Source: an uncultured Collinsella sp.
GTDB lineage: Bacteria; Actinomycetota; Coriobacteriia; Coriobacteriales; Coriobacteriaceae
NCBI GenBank assembly: GCA_902465105.1
Contig: CABQLM010000037.1
Location: 1-20,431, forward strand
Length of the DNA stretch: 20,431 nucleotides
Direction: 5' to 3'
Below the pieces are notes generated by a model, which saw only the letters and a program-made list of their open reading frames with translations, searched no databases and was not told where the DNA came from. Position numbers and translations under genes: made by a program. Of this stretch, positions 13,896 to 20,309 are shown in pieces; positions within the stretch are counted from its first letter, which is position 1, and each line of letters begins with the position of its first letter.

Positions 13896-16142
13896 TTACG
13901 CTTTCTTGGCAGAAGTCCTAACAGCAGCTGCCTTGGCCTTGGAAGTAGTCTTTTTGGTGTCAGCCTTCTTGGCCGTGGTGGACTTGGCCGAAGCCTTGGC
14001 AGCGGGCTTGGCGGCCTTCGCCTTAGCCGGAGCCTTCTTGGCGGCCGCGGCCTTGGGCTTCACCGAGGACGTACGTTTGCGCGTCGCCTTCTTGGGCTCC
14101 TCGACCACGGGCGGCTTATAGCTGCTGGGACCGCGGCGCTTAAGCACCACACCTGCCAGGCCGGGCACCTTCATCTCGATGGAGTCCATCTGCCCATTCC
14201 AGGGATAGGGCTCGCTCGAGCATGTGTAGGGCTCCTCACCGGCGTATCCGCTGCCACCGAACTCGGGACGGTCGGAATCGAAGATGACCTCCCAGTCACC
14301 CTCGCGCGGCACACCCACGCGGAAGCTCTCGTAGCTCGCCGGATCAAAGTTGATTAGGATTACCAGGTCGTCATCGACGTCCTCGCCCTGGCGCACAAAG
14401 CTCACGATGGACTGCTTGGAGTTGTCCGCGTCGATCCAGGTAAAGCCGTCGTCGGTGTAGCCGCGCTCGTACAGGGCGGGCTCGGCGGTGTACAGGTGGT
14501 TGAGAGCCTTGATAAACGCCTGATGATGACGGTGGGTCTCGTACTCCTCGGTCAGGAACCACTGGATGGACTCGTAGTAGCGCCACTCAATAAACTGGCC
14601 GATCTCGTTGCCCATAAAGTTGAGCTTGGCACCGGGGTGCGTCATTTGGTAGAAAGCTAGCGTGCGCAGGCCGGCAAACTGGCGCCACCAGTCGCCCGGC
14701 ATGCGGCCGATGAGCGAGCACTTGCCGTGCACGACCTCGTCGTGGCTCAGCGGGCAAATAAAGTTCTCGGTAAAGGCGTACATGATGGAGAACGTGAGCA
14801 GCCCGTGGTTGCCGGGGCGCCACGGAAAATCGGTCTGCATGTAGTGCAGGGTGTCATTCATCCAGCCCATGTCCCACTTGTAGTGGAAGCCCAAGCCGCC
14901 ATCCTGCGGCGGATAGGTCACGAGCGGCCACGCAGTGGACTCCTCGGCCATCATCATCACGTCGGGGTAGTGCGCCTCCACGGCACAGTTGACCTGGCGG
15001 ATAAACGCGCTGGCGTCCAGATCCTCCTCGGTACCGTACTTGTTGAACTTCTTTTGGCCAGGATCGTCAATGCCAAAGTTGAGGTACAGCATGCTGGACA
15101 CGCCGTCCATGCGTATGCCGTCCACGTGGAAGTTCTCGAGCCAGTACAGCACGTTGGAGACCAAGAAGGAGCGGACCTCGCCGCGAGCGAAGTCAAACTT
15201 GTGCGTGCCCCAGTTGGGGTGAATCTCGTGCTCAAACAGCATGTGGCCGTTAAAGGTGGCAAGGCCGTGGGCGTCGGCGCAAAAACCGCCGGGCACCCAG
15301 TCCATGATCACGCCGATGCCCGCTTCGTGGCACGCATCGATAAAGTGCATGAGCTGCTGCGGGTTGCCGTAGCGCGACGTGGCGGCAAAGTAGCCGGTCG
15401 TCTGGTAGCCCCAGGAGCCATCGAAGGGATGTTCCATAAGCGGCATGACCTCGATATGCGTGTAGCCCATGTTGTGCACGTAGTCCACGAGCTCCACCGA
15501 CAGGTCGTCGTAGGTGTAGAACTCGCCGCGCTGCGCGGGGAAGGGGTCCATGGGGCCGGGGTAGTTGCCGTACTCGTCCGGCTCGTCCTGCGGCGCGTCA
15601 CCGTGGCGCTTCCACGAGCCAATATGAACTTCGTAGATATTGAGCGGCTGCGACATGTGGTTGTGGCCGGCGCGGCGCTTGAGCCACGCGGCGTCGTTCC
15701 ACTTGTAGCCATCGAGGGTCCACAGCACGCTGGCGGTACCAGGAGGGCACTCGGCCTTAAAGGCATACGGATCGGCCTTGTAGAGTTTTTCGCCCTCGTT
15801 GGTCTCGATGAGGTATTTATAGAGCTGGCCTTGCTCTGCTCCAGGAATAAAGCCTTCCCAAATAGCGCTCGTATGCACGGGCACCAGCGGGTCGGCTTCT
15901 TCATCCCAATCGTTAAATTCACCAATGACGTGTACGCTTTTTACATCGGGTGCCCAAACGCAAAAACGCCAGCCGCGCGTACGGTTCTGCGTGTCGGGGT
16001 GCGCGCCCATCTTTTCCCAGCTGCGCTCCCACGTACCGATGCCAAACAGGTAGACATCGTCTTTGGTGAGCTCCGGTGCATGCGGAGCGGCTTTACGGGT
16101 AGCGGGCTTTTTGGTTGCTGGCTTTAGCTTTGTATCGCTCAC
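13896..16142 (-). CDS. glgB: 1,4-alpha-glucan branching enzyme with basic N- and C-terminal tails
   Basis: GlgB cuts an alpha-1,4 chain and rejoins it in alpha-1,6 linkage. The protein is 748 residues from GTG 16142, chosen because GGGA lies 6 bp upstream; in-frame ATGs at 16154 and 16157 are possible. Residues 1-25 are Lys/Pro/Ala-rich. A CBM48-like domain (about 30-150) precedes the GH13 barrel: DWVPGGFCADAHG (281-293), GIRMD with nucleophile Asp346, AEEST with acid/base Glu400, and SHDEVVHGK (466-474). The C-terminal beta domain ends near 671. Oddity: the region-I histidine of DWVPGHF-type motifs is Gly286. Residues 677-748 form a Lys/Ala-rich tail containing ATRKR, like the tail of GlgA. 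It is the first gene of the glg operon and has a long structured leader. Confidence 0.95.
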   Translation of the reverse strand: MSDTKLKPATKKPATRKAAPHAPELTKDDVYLFGIGTWERSWEKMGAHPDTQNRTRGWRFCVWAPDVKSVHVIGEFNDWDEEADPLVPVHTSAIWEGFIPGAEQGQLYKYLIETNEGEKLYKADPYAFKAECPPGTASVLWTLDGYKWNDAAWLKRRAGHNHMSQPLNIYEVHIGSWKRHGDAPQDEPDEYGNYPGPMDPFPAQRGEFYTYDDLSVELVDYVHNMGYTHIEVMPLMEHPFDGSWGYQTTGYFAATSRYGNPQQLMHFIDACHEAGIGVIMDWVPGGFCADAHGLATFNGHMLFEHEIHPNWGTHKFDFARGEVRSFLVSNVLYWLENFHVDGIRMDGVSSMLYLNFGIDDPGQKKFNKYGTEEDLDASAFIRQVNCAVEAHYPDVMMMAEESTAWPLVTYPPQDGGLGFHYKWDMGWMNDTLHYMQTDFPWRPGNHGLLTFSIMYAFTENFICPLSHDEVVHGKCSLIGRMPGDWWRQFAGLRTLAFYQMTHPGAKLNFMGNEIGQFIEWRYYESIQWFLTEEYETHRHHQAFIKALNHLYTAEPALYERGYTDDGFTWIDADNSKQSIVSFVRQGEDVDDDLVILINFDPASYESFRVGVPREGDWEVIFDSDRPEFGGSGYAGEEPYTCSSEPYPWNGQMDSIEMKVPGLAGVVLKRRGPSSYKPPVVEEPKKATRKRTSSVKPKAAAAKKAPAKAKAAKPAAKASAKSTTAKKADTKKTTSKAKAAAVRTSAKKA
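13899..14129 (-). repeat. low-complexity tail-encoding region of glgB
   Basis: It encodes about residues 672-748 of GlgB. Apart from the first few residues and one Asp (728), the tail uses only A, E, K, P, R, S, T and V, with AKAKA, AKKA and TTSK patterns typical of histone H1-like or AlgP-like tails. It starts right after the last beta-strand of the branching enzyme (VVLKRRG). Confidence 0.8.
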
Positions 16143-16209
16143 GTTTGATCCCATCATGACGCGGCAGCGTGTTGCCTTGGTGACTAGATGCGAAAGGTCC
16201 AAAGCTGCA

Positions 16210-16280
16210 CGAATCGAAGGGACGGCGAAGTTTCAGTGATTCGTTCCACCTCGCGTGCTCGGTGGAACTTTCGGCAGAAA
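16210..16280 (-). promoter_or_regulatory. structured glgB leader: three hairpins in a row
   Basis: CGAATC (16210-16215) pairs with GATTCG (16238-16243). GTTCCACC (16243-16250) pairs perfectly with GGTGGAAC (16261-16268). TTTC (16269-16272) pairs with GAAA (16277-16280). The first two share base 16243. All lie in the predicted glgB 5' leader, about 70-140 bases upstream of the start. No known riboswitch class is recognised. The middle dyad could instead be a protein-binding site in DNA. Confidence 0.45.
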
Positions 16281-16354
16281 CTACGATAACACCTGTACGT
16301 TACTTTTATGGACGAAAGTGGATTTGCGGTGGCGTTTAATCGGTGAGCGCCATG

Positions 16355-16384
16355 TTTATACCACTGACAGAATTGCGATGATAA
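16355..16384 (-). promoter_or_regulatory. putative extended -10 promoter of glgB
   Basis: On the minus strand TTATCA (16379-16384) is followed 18 bp later by TATAAA (16355-16360), and the -10 is preceded by TGG, giving an extended -10 (TGGTATAAA). Transcription would start near 16348, giving a leader of about 200 nt. The GTTTTACCAA site at 16396-16405 would be centred about 50 bp upstream of the start. Confidence 0.45.
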
Positions 16385-16395
16385 AACTCTTGACA

Positions 16396-16467
16396 GTTTT
16401 ACCAATTAGGGTTTCAAGAATGTTAGGTTGACGTTTGGTAAAACGTTTTTAGCAGGATGTTTACCAT
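16396..16467 (+). promoter_or_regulatory. three putative operator sites of the shared glycogen motif
   Basis: GTTTTACCAA (16396-16405), its inverted copy TTGGTAAAAC (16435-16444) and GTTTACCAT (16459-16467). The middle site continues into a perfect AAAACGTTTT palindrome (16440-16449), the CG-centred form typical of LacI/GalR operators. The same two words occur upstream of the GH13-GH77 gene. The last site lies just upstream of the HAD ribosome binding site, a position suited to repression of that gene. Confidence 0.5.
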
Positions 16468-16488
16468 TTGATATCGAAAGGTTCGTTT

Positions 16489-17178
16489 ATGCCCCATACC
16501 GCCACTCCCAAGGTTGCTTTAATTTTCGATTGCGATGGCACGCTGGTAAATAGCACCCCCGTCTGGGCCTATGCCCAGCCTGAGTTATTGCGCCGCCATG
16601 GGATTGACTTGACCGTGGATGACTTTGCCCAATTTGAGCACCTGTCGCTGGAGGACGAGTGCCAGGCTTACCACGACACGTGGGGCATTGGTGCGAATGG
16701 CGAGGAGCTGTATCGAGAGCTGGGCGAGATTTTGATTGAAGGCTACTCCAAGGTGCCCCCGCGCGAGGGGCTTCTGGCCTTTTTGGAGCAGGCGAAGGCA
16801 GCGGGCATTGCTATGGGCGTGGCCACGTCCACGCCGGCCGAACTGGTGCAGTCTGCGCTCGCTGGTGCCGGGCTCGACGCTTACATGGAATTTGTTACCA
16901 CGACGGGCGAGGCAGGACGCTCCAAGCAGTTCCCCGATGTGTACGAGCTGGCGCTGCGCCGCCTGGAGGAGCGCCATGGGTGCAAGTTTGAGCGCGCTTG
17001 GGTGTTTGAGGACGCCGTCTTTGGCCTTAAGAGTTCGGGCACCGTAGGCTTTAAGCGCGTGGGCATCTATGACCCGCACGGCCGCATGAAGCGCGACGAC
17101 GTGCGCGCCAACTGCGATATTTTTATCGATAGCTATGAGGACCTGGATCTGGCCCGCGTACTTTCGTTTGAGGGATAG
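16489..17178 (+). CDS. HAD-superfamily phosphatase / beta-phosphoglucomutase-like protein
   Basis: A 229-residue HAD subfamily IA protein. Motif I is FDCDGTL with nucleophile Asp14 and acid/base Asp16. Motif II is GVATST (110-115), motif III uses Lys146 (GRSKQFPD), and motif IV is VFEDAVFGL with Glu174/Asp175. The cap domain (about 20-85) and overall length resemble beta-phosphoglucomutases and small sugar-phosphate phosphatases. The substrate cannot be read from the sequence. It is transcribed divergently from glgB and shares its putative operators, so a role in glucose-phosphate or maltose-phosphate metabolism is plausible but inferred. The ATG at 16489 is chosen because GAAAGG lies 7 bp upstream; an in-frame TTG at 16468 lacks such a site. 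The TPK gene follows after 9 bp. Confidence 0.88.
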   Translation: MPHTATPKVALIFDCDGTLVNSTPVWAYAQPELLRRHGIDLTVDDFAQFEHLSLEDECQAYHDTWGIGANGEELYRELGEILIEGYSKVPPREGLLAFLEQAKAAGIAMGVATSTPAELVQSALAGAGLDAYMEFVTTTGEAGRSKQFPDVYELALRRLEERHGCKFERAWVFEDAVFGLKSSGTVGFKRVGIYDPHGRMKRDDVRANCDIFIDSYEDLDLARVLSFEG

Positions 17179-17187
17179 GCGAGAGCT

Positions 17188-17829
17188 GTGGCTTGCAAGG
17201 TATTAGTAGTCTGCGGCTCGCCCGTGGTGGCGAGCGTGGATCTGTTGCGTAGGCTAGCGGGGGAGTGCGACCGCGTTGTCGCCGTGGACCGCGGGTTGGA
17301 TGCGCTGCTGGGCGCGGGACTGGGCTGCGACGTTTATGTGGGGGATGCTGACACGGTGAGTGACGCCGGCCGCGCGCTGGTCGATGCTGCTACCGACTTT
17401 GAAGTTGAGCGCCACGACCCGTACAAGGACTATACCGATCTGGCGCTGGCGCTCGATTCGGTCCGTCGTCGCTGGCCGGGTGCTGAAGTGGTTGCGACCT
17501 GCGCCACCGGCGGCCGTCCGGATATGGCGCTTTCCGTATTGGGGCTGCTCGCGGGCTACAAGGAAGCCCCTGTCTGGATTGCCGAGGACAAGGTAGTCGC
17601 CCGTATCCTTCACGCAGGCGAAACATGGACCATCGAGGGCGCCGAAGGCAAGACCTTCTCCATCATCGCCATAGCCCCTAACACCAAGCTAAGCGAACAC
17701 GGCCTAGAATGGGAACTAGACCACAGCCCCCTAGCCCTACTAGCCGACACAGGCATCAGCAACATAGTTCGATCCACCGCAAAGATCGAAGTCCACACCG
17801 GCACCGCCATCGGGTACCTTTACAAGTAG
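17188..17829 (+). CDS. thiamine pyrophosphokinase
   Basis: It transfers pyrophosphate from ATP to thiamine, giving thiamine diphosphate. The 213 residues fit the family. The catalytic N-terminal domain has GDAD (52-55), KDYTDLALAL (80-89, the family's D-x-T-D element) and GGRPD (108-112, usually GGRxDH, here with Met at the His position). The C-terminal thiamine-binding beta domain carries the SN pair at 191-192 (GISNIV). The start is GTG at 17188 with a short GAGAG upstream; it follows the HAD stop by 9 bp and is probably co-transcribed. Oddity: six successive leucines (168-185) are all encoded by CTA, unlike the CTG/CTC/TTG usage before, so the 3' end may have a different history. Confidence 0.9.
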   Translation: MACKVLVVCGSPVVASVDLLRRLAGECDRVVAVDRGLDALLGAGLGCDVYVGDADTVSDAGRALVDAATDFEVERHDPYKDYTDLALALDSVRRRWPGAEVVATCATGGRPDMALSVLGLLAGYKEAPVWIAEDKVVARILHAGETWTIEGAEGKTFSIIAIAPNTKLSEHGLEWELDHSPLALLADTGISNIVRSTAKIEVHTGTAIGYLYK

Positions 17830-17885
17830 GGGCCATCGCATCAGGGTTTTATCGGAACGGTGGATAATCAATCCAAAATTCCTTC

Positions 17886-17914
17886 TTGCATCTCCGAAGA
17901 TCTTCCCCTATAGT
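17886..17914 (+). promoter_or_regulatory. promoter of the tRNA-Ala gene
   Basis: TTGCAT (17886-17891) and TATAGT (17909-17914) are separated by exactly 17 bp and lie 14 bp upstream of the tRNA. This is a near-consensus sigma-70-type housekeeping promoter. Confidence 0.8.
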
Positions 17915-17927
17915 ACTACCTCGTCAC

Positions 17928-18003
17928 GGGGGCGTAGCTCAGCTGGGAGAGCGCTTGACTGGCAGTCAAGAGGTCAGGGGTTCGATTCCCCTCGTCTCCA
18001 CCA
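17928..18003 (+). tRNA. tRNA-Ala (anticodon GGC)
   Basis: A 76-nt cloverleaf. The acceptor stem GGGGGCG (17928-17934) pairs with CGTCTCC (17993-17999). The D arm follows as GCTC...GAGC. The anticodon stem CTTGA/TCAAG closes the loop CTGGCAG with anticodon GGC. The T arm is AGGGG-TTCGATT-CCCCT, and CCA is encoded (18001-18003). The third acceptor pair is G3-U70, the classic alanine identity element, which supports the anticodon assignment. It reads GCC/GCU codons. Confidence 0.97.
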
Positions 18004-18014
18004 TCGTGAACGCA

Positions 18015-18046
18015 AGGCCACTCGATTGAGTGGCCTATTTTATTTG
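18015..18046 (+). terminator. terminator of the tRNA-Ala transcript
   Basis: AGGCCACTC (18015-18023) pairs perfectly with GAGTGGCCT (18028-18036) around a GATT tetraloop and is followed by ATTTTATTT. It is a textbook intrinsic terminator and shows that the tRNA is transcribed alone. Confidence 0.93.
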
Positions 18047-18082
18047 CATGCGATTTTTAACGGCCTGAACTGCATTTTTTCA

Positions 18083-18096
18083 TAATTTGCAAATTA
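18083..18096. promoter_or_regulatory. 14-bp perfect palindrome 3' of the ADP-ribosylglycohydrolase gene
   Basis: TAATTTGCAAATTA is a perfect palindrome lying between the tRNA terminator and the stop of the minus-strand gene. It is AT-rich and too weak for an RNA terminator, so it looks more like a protein-binding or recombination site. It may mark the left boundary of the adjacent cassette. Confidence 0.35.
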
Positions 18097-18111
18097 CTTT
18101 CCTGCTCAAGC

Positions 18112-19227
18112 TCACCTTTGAAAAGATGTCAGCTCGCGCAGCCTTCCGAGCGCCAGCTTGAACCACTCCAGGTCGTCCTCGTCGGGTGTGCCGTCGTACT
18201 TCCAGTGCGTGACGTAGCGCCATCGGGAAAAGACGCCGCTGCCCAGAAGCCCCACGTCGTTTATGGTGCCTATGTCCTCTCGCAGGCCCTCGGATGTGCC
18301 AGAGTGCGGATACGCCTCGGCAAAGGACTCGCCGCAGTCCATATGCCAACCCAGGGCGAACATATCATGGTCCAGCCCGTAGAAGTCGCGGGCTGGACCG
18401 TCCAGCGAGTCCTCGAATCGCTTGAGAAACTCGCGCAGGTCGTCCCCGTAAACCCCGCCGAACAGGCAGGTGTCTATCACGTCCTTGCCGCGCAGGGCCT
18501 CTATCCACTCGGCCGGGATGCCCTCGTATCCGTACAGGATGCCGGCCAGCCCGCCGGCCACGCAGGCCGTCGTGTCGGTATCGTCGCCCAGGTTTACGGC
18601 AGTCAGCACGCAGTCACGGTAGTTGTCAGTATGTTCCAGGCACCAGATGGCGGCGTTGTAGGTATCCCACACGTATCCGCCGCTGGCGCCAGCCTTCTCC
18701 TCGCTCACGTGGCCGGCGCGTCCGCTGTAGAGCACCTCGCGGGCGTAGGCGACCATGTCCACGCAGGCCTGGCAGCAGTCGTCGGTGGCGTGGGTGATCG
18801 CGCTTACCTCCCTTATGTCGTAGTCGGAGCACTCCATGAACACCATGGGCAGGCAGCGCATGAGCGAACCGTTGCCCTTGCTGTACTCACTCGTGAGCCC
18901 GCGACCCGTATCGAGCGCCTGCCTGGTGGCATTGCCGTAATCGAAAACGTTCCCGTCGGCGGTGTATGCGCCCTCGTTTATCCATTTGCGGAACTTGGCG
19001 AGGATGTCGTCGCAATTGATGTCGCCCAGCTCGCGGTAGCTGTCGCAGAGCGCGAGCGCCATGGACGTGTCGTCGCTCCACGTGCCCGCGGGCTGGTTGT
19101 GCGTGCCATGCCCCACCATGTCGGTGCAGGTGAAGCTGCCGCGCGGCATGAACTCGTAGGGCACGCCGAGCGCATCGCCCACAGCCATGCCGTATGCACA
19201 GTCCCTCACCGTCCGCGACAAGCCCAT
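18112..19227 (-). CDS. ADP-ribosylglycohydrolase family protein (DraG/ARH-like)
   Basis: A 371-residue protein whose residues 5-260 match the DraG/ARH fold, which uses two metal ions (usually Mg) to remove ADP-ribose from proteins or nucleic acids. Signatures are CAYGMAVGDALG (10-21), TWSDDT (49-54, metal ligands) and LGDDTDTTACVAGGLAG (213-229, second metal-ligand set). Residues about 285-371 are an additional C-terminal segment with SGVFSRWRYVTHW and EWFKLALGRL; it is not part of the minimal hydrolase and I do not recognise it. The ATG at 19227 is preferred because AGGTG lies 7 bp upstream; a GTG at 19236 abuts the upstream stop. Only 9 bp separate it from the GIY-YIG gene, so the two form an operon. 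The natural substrate is unknown. Confidence 0.88.
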   Translation of the reverse strand: MGLSRTVRDCAYGMAVGDALGVPYEFMPRGSFTCTDMVGHGTHNQPAGTWSDDTSMALALCDSYRELGDINCDDILAKFRKWINEGAYTADGNVFDYGNATRQALDTGRGLTSEYSKGNGSLMRCLPMVFMECSDYDIREVSAITHATDDCCQACVDMVAYAREVLYSGRAGHVSEEKAGASGGYVWDTYNAAIWCLEHTDNYRDCVLTAVNLGDDTDTTACVAGGLAGILYGYEGIPAEWIEALRGKDVIDTCLFGGVYGDDLREFLKRFEDSLDGPARDFYGLDHDMFALGWHMDCGESFAEAYPHSGTSEGLREDIGTINDVGLLGSGVFSRWRYVTHWKYDGTPDEDDLEWFKLALGRLRELTSFQR

Positions 19228-19236
19228 GGTGCGCAC

Positions 19237-20160
19237 CTAGTTCCAGTTCATGCCGAACTTGCGCGAGCCCAGCACGTTCTTCCAGTGGCTCTCGCGCTCG
19301 CACACCTCGGCGGTGGTCATCTTGGTGTCGCACACTTCTAGGATGGAGTAGGTGAAGTTCTTGACGATGTATCCAGCCCCGTACCTTGCCATGATGGCCT
19401 TGAACTCCTTGTTGCCGCCCGTCGGGTCCTCGGGGCTGGCATAGGCGCTCCAGCGCTGCCAGATGCCCAAGTCCGCGCCCTCGTCCTTCATGCTGTCGCC
19501 CGAGGCCGAGCCCACGTAGAGCCGCCCCGTCGCTGTGTCGGTGATGCAGTAGACGCCCTTCACGTTGTCCAGCGCCCAGTACCAGTCGGAGCCCACGCTG
19601 GCGATAACGGCCTGCAGGGTTTTGTGGTCGATGCACACATACTTGTAGCCGGGGAAGGAGGCAACGTTGCCCAGGCTCATAGAGTACTCGTACACCTCGG
19701 GCTCGAAGTCATGCATCGTGTTCTCGTAGAACTTGTTGTAGATGTTCCACCCGATAGGCTTCTTCAGCTTGATGATGAGGCGCTTGATGTAGGCCTCATA
19801 GTCGGGAAGAAGTGTCAGCTTGTAGCCTACGCCCCCCAGCACCTCGGGCACTGCTTTCTCCACTTTGTGCATGCCGCCGAAGATGAAGTACTCGGGCCCG
19901 TAGATGTAGTACTGGGCGAACGAGAGCAGGTACTCCGCATGGTTGAGGTTGTTGTTCGCCTGCCCTGTCGCGCTCCTCCATGCGTTCATCTCATACCATC
20001 GCGAGCTGTTATCGGTCCTCTCAGGGGTCGAGGTGTCTCTCAGCAGCAGGTCGTACGCGCGCAGGTTCACATCGCCCGCGTTCATGTTGAACTTAACCTT
20101 TGTTTTCTCGGGGTGCGCCACCGGCATCAAGTCCCTGAGCGTTATCACAGCATTTCCCAT
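19237..20160 (-). CDS. GIY-YIG nuclease-domain protein with unrecognised N-terminal region
   Basis: A 307-residue protein. Residues 200-307 form a GIY-YIG nuclease domain: GVYCI (202-206) and LYVGS (214-218) give the two tyrosine motifs, Arg236 (IWQRW) is the expected catalytic Arg, Glu290 (CERESHWKNVLGS) the metal-binding Glu, and Asn305 or Asn307 the terminal Asn. All key residues are present, so activity is plausible. Residues 1-195 are rich in Tyr, Asn and Trp and contain no domain I recognise; they may recognise a target. The ATG at 20160 is taken as start; a TTG at 20166 is possible. It is followed by the ADP-ribosylglycohydrolase gene after 9 bp. It could be a defence effector, a modification-dependent endonuclease or a homing-type enzyme; the sequence does not decide. 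Confidence 0.85.
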   Translation of the reverse strand: MGNAVITLRDLMPVAHPEKTKVKFNMNAGDVNLRAYDLLLRDTSTPERTDNSSRWYEMNAWRSATGQANNNLNHAEYLLSFAQYYIYGPEYFIFGGMHKVEKAVPEVLGGVGYKLTLLPDYEAYIKRLIIKLKKPIGWNIYNKFYENTMHDFEPEVYEYSMSLGNVASFPGYKYVCIDHKTLQAVIASVGSDWYWALDNVKGVYCITDTATGRLYVGSASGDSMKDEGADLGIWQRWSAYASPEDPTGGNKEFKAIMARYGAGYIVKNFTYSILEVCDTKMTTAEVCERESHWKNVLGSRKFGMNWN

Positions 20161-20173
20161 GCTCAATCCGCCG

Positions 20174-20186
20174 TTTCGATTCGAAA
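20174..20186 (-). promoter_or_regulatory. putative operator in the GIY-YIG gene leader
   Basis: TTTCGA, one base, TCGAAA: a 6+1+6 perfect dyad between the predicted -10 and the start codon. A further TCGAA lies at 20196-20200, next to the -10. The position suits a repressor of the cassette. Confidence 0.35.
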
Positions 20187-20199
20187 GCCTGTAGGTCGA

Positions 20200-20208
20200 A
20201 TCATACCA
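20200..20208 (-). promoter_or_regulatory. extended -10 promoter of the GIY-YIG/ADP-ribosylglycohydrolase operon
   Basis: TGGTATGAT on the minus strand fits the extended -10 form TGnTATnAT, about 40 bp upstream of the start codon. The -35 region (TTTTCG, 16 bp upstream) is poor, as is common with extended -10 promoters. Confidence 0.45.
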
Positions 20209-20309
20209 CTCGCTTTCCAGCCGAAAATTAGCGCCCAGCCAACCATCCTGTTCCTGCTGCTTTCCTCTCGATCAGGGATGTCCATTGGTGGGCGCACCGA
20301 AGGAGGACG

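Larger units (their letters stand above)
16143..16488. promoter_or_regulatory. divergent control region between glgB and the HAD gene
   Basis: This 346-bp stretch has no gene. From left to right it holds the glgB leader with three consecutive hairpins (16210-16280), a predicted glgB promoter (16355-16384), a TTGACA hexamer on the plus strand (16390-16395), and three putative operator sites (16396-16467). A GAAAGG ribosome binding site for the HAD gene lies at 16476-16481. No clear -10 follows the TTGACA, so the plus-strand promoter is uncertain. Confidence 0.6.

Noticed and set aside
11360..13921. Very long open frame on the plus strand opposite glgP (and similar ones opposite glgB, rsmB and the GH13-GH77 gene)
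   Set aside because: The minus-strand frames carry full enzyme motifs. The plus-strand frames show no family signature and arise from codon bias in GC-rich genes.
20175..20182. TTCGATTC near the GIY-YIG gene matching the tRNA-Ala T-loop, a possible attachment-site repeat
   Set aside because: An 8-base match is too short. The surrounding bases do not extend it, and no integrase gene is in the window.
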